This document shows positions 24,088 to 42,729 of a stretch of 64,000 nucleotides of DNA, piece by piece. A program made the translations under genes and the position numbers. The notes under the pieces were generated by a model. That model did not search any database, was not told the origin of the DNA, and saw nothing but the letters and a program-made list of their open reading frames with translations. The DNA is from Dryobates pubescens. Lineage: Eukaryota; Chordata; Aves; Piciformes; Picidae. The stretch lies in contig NC_071621.1 in assembly GCF_014839835.1 (NCBI RefSeq), positions 16,951,402 through 17,015,401 of the forward strand, in the 5' to 3' direction. The number at the start of each line of letters is the position of its first letter. The stretch's first letter is position 1.

Positions 24088-24890
24088 CCATGGCCTTGGA
24101 AGGTGCCTCCAGCCCAACCCCTCTCCTGCCTCCATGGCCTTGGAAGGTGCCTCCAGCCCAACCCCTCTCCTGCCTCCACCACCTTGGAAGGTGCCTCCAG
24201 CCCAACCCCTCTCCTGCCTCCACCACCTTGGAAGGTGCCTCCAGCCCAACCCCTCTCCTGCCTCCATAGCCTTGGAAGGTGCCTCCAGCCCAACCCCTCT
24301 CCTGCCTCCACCACCTTGGAAGGTGCCTCCAGCCCAACCCCTCTCCTGCCTCCATGACCTTGGAAGGTGCCTCCAGCCCAACCCCTCTCCTGCCTCCATA
24401 GCCTTGGAAGGTGCCTCCAGCCCAACCCCTCTCCTGTCTCCATGAGCTTGGAAGGTGCCTCCAGCCCAACCCCTCTCCTGTCTCCACCACCTTGGAAGGT
24501 GCCTCCAGCCCAACCCCTCTCCTGTCTCCACCACCTTGGAAGGTGCCTCCAGCCCAACCCCTCTCCTGCCTCCATGACCTTGGAAGGTGCCTCCAGCCCA
24601 ACCCCTCTCCTGCCTCCATAGCCTTGGAAGGTGCCTCCAGCCCAACCCCTCTCCTGCCTCCACCACCTTGGAAGGTGCCTCCAGCCCAACCCCTCTCCTG
24701 CCTCCATAGCCTTGGAAGGTGCCTCCAGCCCAACCCCTCTCCTGCCTCCACCACCTTGGAAGGTGCCTCCAGCCCAACCCCTCCCCTGCCTCCATGACCT
24801 TGGAAGGTGCCTCCAGCCCAACCCCTCTCCTGTCTCCACCACCTTGGAAGGTGCCTCCAGCCCAACCTCTCCCCTGCCTCCACCCTTCAC
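24088..24890. repeat. 44-bp minisatellite derived from a CR1 tail
   Basis: About eighteen copies of a 44-bp unit (CTTGGAAGGTGCCTCCAGCC, CAACCCCTCTCCTGCCTCCA, TGAC), differing mainly in the last six bases. The unit resembles the CR1 3' end read on the minus strand (GGTCCCTTCCAACCCAACCC). The three-frame open translations are artefacts. Confidence 0.9.
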
Positions 24891-26247
24891 CACCTTGCTG
24901 GGAGCAACACTAAAGAGGAGAACTCGAGGAAGGACCATTTGAGGTCAGCGTTGGATCCAAACCCCAGGGCAAGGGTAGAAACCTGACCCAGCTCCATCAG
25001 GACATCAGCAGCCCCACCACAGCCATCAGAGAGGTGAACCTGAGAGCTGATCAATAACCTGCAGGAAGGGCAGGGCCTTAATTAATGGCCAATCAATGGC
25101 CTCTTGGGGTGGCCTGATGGAAGCTGTCCTCCCTTTGGCGGCTCCCGGTGGGGACCTGATCTTCCAGCTGGCACCTGAGGGGCAGCAGGAGATGGGTTGG
25201 AGGCTCCAAGCTGATGGCTGGGGGTGGGGGAGAGGATCTCAGTCATTGCTAATTGGGTTTGGAGGCAGGAGGTGGTGGTGGGGAGGGGGAGGAGGGGGAG
25301 AGATGCAGAGTCATGGGCTGGGGGGAGCAGGAGGAGGAGGGGAGAGGTGAGTTGGGGTCTACTGGAGGAGGAGGGGTCAGGAGCCATCCCCCAGGAGGAG
25401 AGGACCAGCCCCAGGAGCCATGCCCACCACCCAAAGACTGCCACCCCTAAAAGGAAGACACCCTCCCCCCCCCCCAGAAACCACTCTACCACCAAAAGGC
25501 CACCAGCCCCAAGAGCCACCCCCCACAAAGAGACCACCACCCCCAAAAGGAGCTAGCCCAAGAGGAGGACCACCTCCAGGAACCACCCCTCCACCCCCCA
25601 CAAAGAGACCACCACCCCCAAAAGGAGCTACCCTTCCAGCCCAAGAGGAGGACCACCTCCAGGAACCACCCCTCCACCCCCTCCCCAAAGGAGGACCCCC
25701 CCCCCCCCCAAGAGGTACTACCCTTCCACCAGACAAGGACCACCCCCTCCCAAAGGACCCCCTCCAAGAGCCCCCCCCAAAAGAGGGTCACCTCCAGGAG
25801 TCATCCTAAGAGGAAGGCCACTTCTAGGAGCTCCCCCTCCACCCTCAAAAGGAAGACCACCTCCAGAAGCCACCCCACCACCAGGAGAGGATCCCCCTTC
25901 CTGCCCCCAGGAGGGCTGGAGCCACCCCTCCACCAAAGGAAGACCACCCCCACCACCCCTCCCCACGAGGCTAGGGCCCTGGTTCCTCTCCCATGGCCCA
26001 GCTCTGTCCTGCTGCAGGAGTCCCCTGGTGGCTGTGTAAGCAGCTCTGCACCTCCTCCACCACCACAGCCCTCCAGGGCCCCCAGGACCCACTAACATCT
26101 TCCCCTTCTTCCTACCTACCCTCCAGAAAGTCCCCAACCCCACCACCCCTTCAGTGTCAGCCCAGCAACTTGTTTCACCCCCCCCAAAAAGGCTTCTACC
26201 TCCTCCCTTCTCCTTCACCACTGCAAGGCTGAGCCAGAAGAAGCTTC
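24891..26247. other. Intergenic, partly low-complexity; no gene seen
   Basis: 24891-25440 is non-tandem with a GGTGGTGGGGAGGGGGAGG stretch. 25440-25930 is an A/C-rich array of about 70 bp (AAAGAGACCACCACCCCCAA, AAGGAGCTA, CCTCCAGGAACCACCCCTCC). 25930-26247 shows nothing recognisable. It separates the CCKBR-side arrays from the convergent 3' end of the folate receptor gene. Confidence 0.6.
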
Positions 26248-26253
26248 TTTTAT
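26248..26253 (-). terminator. Folate receptor poly(A) signal
   Basis: AATAAA on the minus strand, 240 bp beyond the folate receptor stop codon and within a short A/T-rich patch. The only such hexamer seen close to that stop. Confidence 0.7.
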
Positions 26254-26494
26254 TGTCATCTACAACCCACCAGGGCCTCCAGAAGCTGCTTGAAGGACCA
26301 ACCCCTCAGAGCTGAAGACCTTGGAAGGAGCACAACCAACCCAACCCACAGCCAGGTGGGGATGGAGGGCTTCTAGAGAAGCCAAAGAGCCTTGGGACAG
26401 CCAGGCTGGAAGTAGAGGTAGATATCAAGGCCCACCAAGGTCACTCCTGGAGGTGTGGACCACCAGCAGCTCCACTCCTGGAGCAGTCCAAGGT

Positions 26495-33775
<7,281 letters not shown>

Positions 33776-33779
33776 AGCA

Positions 33780-34335
33780 TGGGTTGGGTGGAAGGCACTT
33801 TCCAAGGTCATGGAATGGGTTGGGTTGAAAGGACCTTCAAAGGTCATGGAATGGGTTGGGTTGCAAGGAACCTTCAGGGGTCATGGAATGGGTTGGGTTG
33901 CAAGGAACCTTCAGGGGTCATGGGATGGGTTGGGTTGAAAGGAACCTTCAGGGGTCATGGAATGGGTTGGGTTGCAAGGAACCTTCAGGGGTCATGGAAT
34001 GGGTTGGGTTGCAAGGAACCTTCAGGGGTCATGGGATGGGTTGGGTTGAAAGGAACCTTCAGGGGTCATGGAATGGGTTGGGTTGCAAGGAACCTTCAGG
34101 GGTCATGGGATGGGTTGGGTTGAAAGGAACCTTCAGGGGTCATGGAATGGGTTGGGTTGCAAGGAACCTTCAGGGGTCATGGAATGGGTTGGGTTGCAAG
34201 GAACCTTCAGGGGTCATGGGATGGGTTGGGTTGAAAGGAACCTTCAGGGGTCATGGAATGGGTTGGAAGTGCCTTCAACCCAACCCAACTCATTCCATGA
34301 CTCCATGACCTTGGAAGATGCCTCCAGCCCAACCC
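33780..34335. repeat. 37-bp minisatellite derived from a CR1 tail
   Basis: About thirteen units of 37 bp (AAAGGAACCTTCAGGGGTCA, TGGAATGGGTTGGGTTG), alternating TTGAAAGG and TTGCAAGG variants. The unit reads as the CR1 3' terminus on the minus strand. From 34270 an inverted run of the same motif follows (CCTTCAACCCAACCCA). Confidence 0.9.
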
Positions 34336-34679
34336 ATTCCATGATTCCATGGCCTCTGAAGGTGCCTTCCACCCAACCCATGCCATGAGAAGAGGTTGTG
34401 GTGGGAGCTGCTGCCTGGTGGTAGAAGATCCCCCAGTCAGGAGAACCAGGAGAGAAGTCTTTCCAACCTACCAAGCTGTTGCCTCCTTCTGGGAAGCGGT
34501 GGATCTGGAGCAGTGATGATCTGGAGAGCTAAAGATAGCTGGAGGAGGCTTGGAGCTGTGTGGGACCTCCCTCAGGGTCCTCTTTGCTGTCTATTTTTAG
34601 CAGCCCCTGGAAGCTGAAAGTTGAATTTTGATGATGTTCTGCTTGAGGTCCAACTTGGAGATGAATCATCCCTGACTCC

Positions 34680-35325
34680 CAGCGTGCTGCTGGTGGGAAG
34701 GGACCTCTGGAGCTCAGCCAGGGCCAGGGGCACCCCCAGCAACTTGCCCAGGGGCACAATGGCCCAGGGGGTGGGGTGGAAGCTCTCCACAGAAGGAGAC
34801 TCCACTACCTCTCTGGGCAGCCTGCTCCAGGCTTTGGTCACCCTCAAGCCAAGAAGTTTCTCCTCATCTTCAGCTGGAAGCCTTCCCTGGGCTATCTCCA
34901 GCAGTTCCCAGGCCCTCTGCAACTGGGAAGCCCAGACCTGGCTCCAGGACTGCAGATGTGACCTCCCCAGGGCAGAGTAGAGGGGCAGCAGAACCTCCCT
35001 GCCCCTGCTGCTGCCCACACTCTGTTCCATGCCCCCCAGGGCACATTTGACCTCCTTGTCCCCCAGGGCACCTTGCTGGCTGCTGGGCACCTCCTTGCCC
35101 CCCAGCACCCCCAGCTCCTTCTCCTGGCAGCTGCTCCCCAGCAGCTCCCCCCTGGGCTGTGCTGCTGCAGGAGGTTGTCCCTGCCCAGGGGCAAGGGCAA
35201 GACCCTCCCCCACCCCTTGCCCTGCTTGGCCTTCAGGAGGTTGCTCTCCCCCAGCTCTCCATCCTGGCCAGGTCTTGCTTGGACCCATTCCAGATGTGGC
35301 CTCCCCAGGGCAGAGTAGAGGGTGA
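34680..35325 (-). mobile_element. CR1 LINE fragment
   Basis: Minus-strand CR1 3' region sharing with 29060-29640 GGGACCTCTGGAGCTCAGCC, CTCTGGGCAGCCTGCTCCAG and GGGCAGCAGAACCTCCCTGC. 35370-35545 beyond it is a CTCCATCCTGTCCAGGTC array of about 22 bp. Truncated, non-coding. Confidence 0.85.
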
Positions 35326-35964
35326 GAACCCTCCACTTGCTTCAGCTGAGGTTCCACTCCACCCAAACCTCCATCCTGCCCAGATCCTCTCCATCCTGCC
35401 CTTGCCTCTTCTCCATCCTACCCAGGTCCTCTCTAACCTGTCCTGGTTTTCCTCTCCATCCTGTCCAGGTCTCCTCTCCATCCTGTCCATATCTCCTCCC
35501 CATCCTGTCCAAGTCCTCTCCATCCTGTCCAGGTCCTCTCCAGCCTATGCAGATCAATAACCACGTCCCAAACCTCAGGTGTCCCTCCCTGTGAACCACT
35601 TGGTGGCACACAAGGTGTCCACAATGTCTCCACAAGGTCTTCACGAGGTGTCCAGGTGGACAACTTCTCTCACTTCCGTTCTGTCTCCCACCCCAGGACC
35701 TCTGAAGGCCCTAAGGACATCTTTTGGCAGTAGCCAAACATCTTCCATGGGTTCTTCTCTCCTGTCCCACCTTGGGTGGCAACCCACAGCTGAGCCCTGG
35801 GGAGCAGACATGGAGTTGAGGCTCCTTGAGCTAACAGTCTCCAACTCCAAGCACTTCCAACCTTCCTTGGGGGATCCTCTTGCAAGGTACCTTCAGTAAG
35901 GCACTGAGGGGAGGACCTTCTCATGGGGACTTTGCCTCTGGACTCTTCCTGCTCCAGAGAAAGG

Positions 35965-36313
<349 letters not shown>

Positions 36314-36505
36314 GAAGCAACCTCTCCATGAGGTTGACAAACAACCTCCTGGTCGCACCTGGTGGGGAGCAACCCGTGAAGCCTCCATGGATTTGCCTTC
36401 TCCTTGGTTGTCTCCAAAGTGGAGACCCCCCAACAGCCAACCCCTCTCCACCGTGGGGTAAGGACCTCGGGGGTGGCAGGGCGGAGGAGATGCCACCAGC
36501 AGCAC

Positions 36506-36522
36506 CCAGTAGAGGGCAGCAG
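36506..36522 (+). promoter_or_regulatory. CTCF-like site, candidate 5' insulator
   Basis: CCAGTAGAGGGCAGCAG fits the CTCF core CCASYAGRKGGCRS at every position and ends in the same GGCAGCAG as the footprint-II site of the chicken 5'HS4 insulator. It lies between the folate receptor and globin genes in a short unique stretch (36315-36765) bounded by the polypurine tract and the 44-bp array, and is the only full match I found in the spacer. Position and motif suit an HS4 counterpart; the surrounding sequence is not recognisably HS4. Confidence 0.55.
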
Positions 36523-36767
36523 TGAGCTGTGCGCCGCAGCCTCCCTTGGGGGGACCTGGAAAGAAGGGTCTGGGGTGAGGTCTGCGGGACCCTGGGGCAA
36601 CATCTCCATGGTGCTGCTGGCAGAGCTCGGGGAGGGTGAGAGCCTGGCTGGCTCCAACCATGCTGGACCCTCTGGGAAGGACCAGCAGGGCAGAGGCAAC
36701 CATCTCCTGGGTGACATCTCCAGAGGGTGAGCAGCAGGTGGGGTGAGACCTCCATGTGCAGCGCTGC

Positions 36768-37790
36768 TTGGAAGGTGCCTCCAACCCAACCCCTTCCATG
36801 CTTCCATGACCTCTAAAGGTCCTTCCAACCCAACCCATTCCATGACTCCATGACCTTGGAAGGTGCCTCCAACCCAACCCATTCCATGCTTCCATGATCT
36901 TGGAAGGTGCCTCCAACCCAACCCCTTCCATGCTTCCATGACCTCTAAAGGTCCTTCCAACCCAACCCATTCCATGACTCCATGACCTTGGAAGGTGCCT
37001 CCAACCCAACCCATTCCATGCTTCCATGATCTTGGAAGGTGCCTCCAACCCAACCCCTTCCATGCTTCCATGACCTCTAAAGGTCCTTCCAACCCAACCC
37101 ATTCCATGACTCCATGACCTTGGAAGGTGCCTCCAACCCAACCCATTCCATGCTTCCATGATCTTGGAAGGTGCCTCCAACCCAACCCCTTCCATGCTTC
37201 CATGACCTTGGAAGGTGCCTCCAACCCAACCCCTTCCATGCTTCCATGACCTTGGAAGGTGCCTCCAACCCAACCCCTTCCATGCTTCCATGACCTTGGA
37301 AGGTGCCTCCAACCCAACCCATTCCATGCTTCCATGACCTTGGAAGGTGCCTCCAACCCAACCCCTTCCATGCTTCCATGACCTTGGAAGGTGCCTCCAA
37401 TCCAACCCCTTCCATGCTTCCATGACCTTGGAAGGTGCCTCCAACCCAACCCCTTCCATGCTTCCATGACCTTGGAAGGTGCCTCCAACCCAACCCCTTC
37501 CATGCTTCCATGACCTCTGAAGGTCCTTCCAACCCAACTCATTCCATGACTCCATGACCTTGGAAGGTGCCTCCAATCCAACCCCTTCCATGCTTCCATG
37601 ACCTTGGAAGGTGCCTCCAACCCAACCCCTTCCATGCTTCCATGACCTTGGAAGGTGCCTCCAACCCAACCCCTTCCATGCTTCCATGACCTCTGAAGGT
37701 CCTTCCAACCCAACTCATTCCATGACTCCATGACCTTGGAAGGTGCCTCCAATCAATCCCATTCCATGACTCCATGACCTTTGAAGGTGC
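36768..37790. repeat. 44-bp minisatellite derived from a CR1 tail
   Basis: About twenty-three copies of CTTGGAAGGTGCCTCCAACC, CAACCCCTTCCATGCTTCCA, TGAC, the same 44-bp length and frame as the 24.1-kb array but with TTCCATG instead of TCCTGCC. At 36768-37190 three units form a higher-order block. Minus-strand frames (35893-37752 and others) are artefacts. Confidence 0.92.
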
Positions 37791-37894
37791 CTGTAGAAAG
37801 TTCTTTTGCCCTCAAGCTTCTGAACCCCAACAGCAGAAGTCACATCAAGGCAGCTGAAGAGCTTGGCCCAAGCACAGCAGGCTCAGTGCCCACC

Positions 37895-38085
37895 CTCATG
37901 GAGGGGCTGAGAGGACATCACCCTCAGTGCCAACCTTCATGGAGGGGTTCAGAGGACATCACCCTCAGTGTCAGCTTTCATGGAGGGGTAGAGAGGACAT
38001 CACCCTCAGTGCCAACCTTCATGGAGGGGTTCAGAGGACATCACCCTCAGTGCCAACCTTCATGGAGGGGTGGAGAGGACATCAC
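37895..38085. repeat. 40-bp tandem repeat
   Basis: About five copies of AGAGGACATCACCCTCAGTG, CCAACCTTCATGGAGGGGTT. Non-coding. Confidence 0.85.
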
Positions 38086-38688
38086 CCAAGGACCAACCCA
38101 AGTGGACCAAAGCTCTGCTGAGGAAGAGGGGCTCTTGTTGTGTGCCAGGTGTAGGAGCAGATGTCCTATGGCCTTCTCCATGTCCTCCTTTCTTGAGGGG
38201 ACAACCTTCCCTTCATGACACTTTGGGTGCCACCACCTTGCTCCCTGCCTCAGTTTCCCTGCCTGGACTTCTGTTTGCTGGGGAAACCATGGAGTGGTTT
38301 GGGTAGGAGAAGACCCTTTGGAGCTCATTGAGCCCAACCAGGCCCTAACTCTACCAAGCTTGGTGCTGCACCATGGCCCTCAGCACCTTCTGCTGCTGAG
38401 GCTTCAACCAGCTCCCTGTGGAGCCTGCTCCATGGTAGCTGAGGAGAACTTGGATGCCTTGAGGACCACTTGGATCCCCTGAGGCCCTTCCTCTGGGAGG
38501 GAGGATGGAGAAGAGGAGCTGCTTGTCTGGGCACGTTCTCCCATCCCTTGGGGAGATTTGGACTGTGGGGTGGAGGACAAGAAGGTTCTGCTGAGCAGAA
38601 GGGAAGTCATCACAACTAACTCCCCCTTCCCCCCCCCTTAAGACCTTCCAGCTGATGCCAGTCAGCAGCAGACCTTTATTTTGCCTAG

Positions 38689-38845
38689 TCATGACTCTGA
38701 CTCAGCAGAAAGTGGAAGGCATCTCCTTGGCCAAGGTCCTTATCTCTGCCCAGCCAGGCTGCTGTTTGTCCTCCCCAAGTTATCTTCCCCCTCCCCTCCT
38801 GTGCTGCAGCTGGGGCTGGGAGAGGCCAGGGTGACTCAGCAGCCC
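38689..38845. promoter_or_regulatory. Candidate globin LCR core: two NF-E2 sites flanking two GATA sites
   Basis: Within 157 bp: TGACTCAGCA at 38698-38707, overlapping an AP-1-like ATGACTCTGAC (on the minus strand TGCTGAGTCAGAGTCATGAC, like the tandem NF-E2 pair of mammalian HS2); TTATCT (GATA) at 38740-38745 and 38780-38785; CCCCTCCCCTCC (CACC/Sp1 type) at 38787-38798; and a perfect NF-E2 site TGACTCAGCA at 38832-38841. The block is unique sequence 8.4 kb upstream of rho, where chicken has its upstream hypersensitive sites. The motifs are seen directly; the function is inferred. Confidence 0.65.
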
Positions 38846-39237
38846 TGGGCACCGCTGCTGGGGATGGCAGCACCCTGGGCTTGGGGGGGTGGCAGAGCCC
38901 AGCACAGAGGCTGGGCAGAGATGTTCCTCAGAGGTCCATGCTGGGACCAGGGAATGTCTCCAGCAGTGACACAGTAGGATGGAAGCAACCTCCAGCAGCT
39001 GGGAGGGCACCCCCAAGCCTGAGTGGTGGGGCTGAGACCCCTGAAGGGACAGGATCCAGCCAGAGGGACAAGTTGGAGCAGGGGAACATCATGAGGGGCA
39101 ACAAAGCCAAGGGTCAGGTCCTGCAGCTGGGCTGGGACAACTCCTGGGGTGCATCCAGGCTGGAGAGCAGCCCTGGGGAGGTGCCAGCTGCAGTGCTGGG
39201 GGCAGCTCTGGAAGCCTCAGCACAGGCAGGGAGCTGC

Positions 39238-39650
39238 TGGAGCAGGACCAGAGGAGGCCACAGCCATGCTGGGAGGGCTGGAAGGGCTCTGCTGGGTCCC
39301 CAGGCTGGGAGAGTTCAGCCTGGAGAGGAGAAGGCTGCAGGGAGAGCTGCTGCTGGCCTGGCAGGGCTGGAAGGGGCTGGGGAGAAAGCTGGGGACAGAA
39401 TGTTGAGCAGGGCCTGTGGGGCCAGGCCAAGGGGGGATGGTTTGGAGCTCCAAGAGGGAGACTGAGTAGATGAAGGCATGAGGCTGGGGAGAGCCTGTGC
39501 CAGGGTGCCCAGGGAGCTGGGAGCTGCCCCCTGGCTGGCAGCAGCCCAGGGCAGGCTGTTTGGGGCTCTGAGCTCTGCTTGGGGCTGCAGGGGGCTTGGG
39601 CTGGGTGACCTCTGAAGGTCCCTTCCAACCCAACCCATTCCAGGACTCCA
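39238..39650 (+). mobile_element. CR1 LINE fragment, part of inverted-duplication left arm
   Basis: Plus-strand CR1: AGCCTGGAGAGGAGAAGGCT, GGCAGGGCTGGAAGGGGCTG, ending with GAAGGTCCCTTCCAACCCAA at about 39630. A near-identical copy in reverse orientation lies at 46200-46640. Confidence 0.85.
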
Positions 39651-39837
39651 GGGGTTCAGGGTGGGCACCAGGGCACCCCTGGGGCTGTGTCACTGCCTGA
39701 GGGCTTCTTGCTTTGCAGCTTCCCCAAGCAGGGCCCTGAAGTGCCTGGCTCTGGGCCACCCTCTGCTGACTTCCTCTGCATGGCCAGGAGACAGCAGAAG
39801 GACCTTTGGGGTGGCTCTCATTTCACACCATCCCAAA

Positions 39838-40330
39838 GCCCAGCATGGTGCTGGTGGGAAGGCAGCTCTGGAGCTCAGCCAGGCCAAGCCCAGCCTGCTC
39901 CAGCAGGGCACCCCCAGCAGCTTGCCCAGCAGCACCATGGCCAGGGGGGGTTGGAAGCTCTCCACACAAGGAGACTCCACAGCCTCTCTGGGCAGCCTGC
40001 TCCAGGCCTCCAGCACCCTCAAAGCCAAGGAAGTTTCTCCTCCTGTTCAGGTGGAAGCCTCCCCTGGCCTCTCCCCAGCACTTCCCAGGCTCTGCCCTGG
40101 GCAGCCCAGCCCTGGCCCCAGCCCTGCAGCTGTGGCCTCCCCAGGGCAGAGCAGAGGGGCAGCACAACCTCCCTGCCCCTGCTGCTGCCCACACTCTGCT
40201 CCATGCCCCCCAGCACCCCTCCTTGCCCCCCAGCACCCCCAGCTCCTTCTCCTGGCAGCTGCTCCCCAGCAGCTCCCCCCGGGGCTGTGCTGCTGCTGCA
40301 GGTTGTCCCTCCCCTGCTCCTTGCCTAGGT
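39838..40330 (-). mobile_element. CR1 LINE fragment
   Basis: Minus-strand CR1 beginning AGCATGGTGCTGGTGGGAAG, with CTCTGGGCAGCCTGCTCCAG and GGGCAGCACAACCTCCCTGC. Its first 200 bases recur at 41200-41400. Non-coding. Confidence 0.85.
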
Positions 40331-40849
40331 CCCTCCAGGAGGTTCCTTCAGCTGCAGGAGCCCTTCCTGAGCTTCCATCCTTTGCTCCCCTCCTGCTTTG
40401 GCCCTGCCCAGCAGCTCTGGAGGACAGCCCTGCAGGGACATCACTGGGGGAGCAGTGGGGAAGGTTTGATGCCCAGGAGCCCTCTCCCATTCCCCTGCTG
40501 TGTGGTTGGAGGGGATCACTGCTCCTTGCCTGGCACCCTTCATGAGGTTCCTCCACCTCTAGGAGCCCTTCAGGAGCTTCCAGCCCTTTCCCTTTGCTGG
40601 AGCACCTAAAGCCCTGTCGTTTGCTACCTCCCACCCACCCTAGAAGCAGAAACTGGGGGTGGGGGGGAGCACAACTCAAGGTACAGCCCCCCCAACACCC
40701 CAGCTCCAAGCTGCTGTGCCAACCACACTGGTGGGAGGTGAGGTGTGGATGGAGGCCCACCTGCCCACGTAGCAGAGAGCAGCAGAACCACCCCCTCCAG
40801 GCCTCATTTCATCCTAAACCCACGGTCAGAACCCATCTCTTCCCACCTT

Positions 40850-40905
40850 GAGGGGGTGGCTTTTATCTCTCCTTGCAGCCAGGGTGGTGAGGAAGCTATC
40901 TGCTC
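40850..40905. promoter_or_regulatory. Weak erythroid-type cluster: CACC and two GATA motifs
   Basis: GAGGGGGTGG (CACC type) at about 40850-40859, TTATCT at 40863-40868 and CTATCT at 40896-40901, in unique sequence between two CR1 pieces. No NF-E2 site was seen. A possible minor hypersensitive site; motif evidence only. Confidence 0.3.
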
Positions 40906-41199
40906 TTGGGTCCCTAAGGGTGTGGGCCCCCCAGAGGCTGCCCAGGGGCGATAGAGGTGGAGCCCTGGGCACGGTCAGCCCCTCTCAGGTTGATAGCTGA
41001 AGTGTTGTCCGACGTGCCCAGGGCTTGGGGATGCTCCAGCAGCCCTACCATGGTGAGGTTCTGCCCTGGAGGACCGGGCTCCAGCACCAGAGTGCGCCCC
41101 ATGCTGTGGTGGAGGAGCCCAGGGAGCTCCCTCCAGCCTGGCCCATTGCTCTTCTTCAGCCTGGAGGCTGAGGTGAAGGACTCCCTGCACCCCCAAAGC

Positions 41200-41800
41200 C
41201 CAGCATGGTGCTGGTGGGAAGGCAGCTCTGGAGCTCAGCCAGGCCAAGCCCAGCCTGCTCCAGCAGGGCACCCCCAGCAGCTTGCCCAGCAGCACCATGG
41301 CCAGGGGGGGTTGGAAGCTCTCCACACAAGGAGACTCCACAACCTCTCTGGGCAGCCTGCTCCAGGCCTCCAGCACCCTCAAAGCCAAGGAAGTTTCTCC
41401 TCCTCTTCAGGTGGAAGCTCCTCTGGTGTCACCAAAGCCCTTGTGCAAAGCTCAGCCCCAGCAGGTGCAGGATTCCCTGGCCAGACCTCGTGGTCTGGCC
41501 CCATTTGGGTCTGGGGAGAGCTTTCAGAAGCTTTCAGCCAGACCTCTGCTCCATGCCAGTTCCAGATGCAGACTGCTCCCTGGGCTGGAGCCACACTGAG
41601 ACCTGGCACAGCAGAAAGGCCCTGGGGGGTTGGTGGCAGAGGCTGGAGAGGAGCCAGGGGGTGCCCAGGGGGGCAAGGAGGGCAGCAGCAGCCTGGGCTG
41701 GAGCAGCAATGGTGTGGGCAGCAGGAGCAGGGCAGGGATTGTGCCCCTGGGCTGGGCACTGGGGAGCCCACAGCTGCAAGCCTGGGGGCAGGGTTGGGCC
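41200..41800. repeat. CR1-rich segment, inner part of inverted-duplication left arm
   Basis: 41200-41410 is minus-strand CR1; 41410-41800 continues through an 18-bp palindrome near 41485 (GACCTCGTGGTC) and GGGCAGCAGCAGCCTGGGCT. The whole segment is nearly identical, in reverse, to 45430-46025, and its last 140 bases recur at 49060-49190. Confidence 0.85.
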
Positions 41801-42729
41801 CAAGGGCTGCTCCTGAGTGCTGGGCCAAGAGGAGATGGCCTCAGGTTGTGGTCTTCTCCAGCCCAAATGTTGCTGGCATTCCATGACTCCAGCAGGCTCA
41901 GGACACATCTCCTGCCATGCCCTGGAGGTCCTCTGTGCATTTTTGTTGCCCCCAGCCCCACATCTCCACAGAGACCCAGATCTGAGGGCAGGGAGACCTC
42001 CTGAGCAGAGTCAAAGCCTCAAGAGTCAGAGCCTCAACATCAACCAAACCCCAAAACCCAGCCATGAGGTGCCATGAAAAACCCAGAGCAGACCATGAGC
42101 TCCTCCATACCCTCTGGGCTCAAGGCCTGGAGGCTATGAAGGGTTAAGGATGGATCTTCCAACCAGAGGTCCACCTCCTGGGGCAAGGAGACCTTCACCT
42201 GACCTGCAGCTCAGGGTTATTTTGGGTGGTTGTTGTTGGAGCTGGAAGGAACAGCTTGAAATGTCCTTTGTGTTGCCATGGGAGATGAGCCACAGGACAA
42301 TGAGGTCATTCTCCTCCTGGGGAGAACATCCAGCGCTGCTCTGAAGCTCTCCATCTCCTCCCCAAGCCCACCAGACCCCCATGGTGCCTCTGTGGCCTTC
42401 CCTCATCCTCCCTTTTCATCCTAAGGAGAGACAAAAAGGCTTTGCCACAGCCTCTCCCTGGCCTGCTTGGTGGCCACTCATGGAACGGGTTGGAGAAGAC
42501 CTTGAAGGTGATGGAGGCCAAGCATGGCCTCAGCAGAGCCCCAGCACCACCACCCCAGGGCCCTCAGCACCACAGCTGCCAAACCCCTCCAGCCATGGGG
42601 ACTCCACCACTGCCCTGGGCAGCCTGCCTGATCTTCTGTCCTTCAACCTTCCAGCTGAAGATGGAAGTCCTATCACAGAGGAGGAGACAAATTGCTCCTA
42701 ACAGACCCAGATCTCAATGAGGTTCTAGC

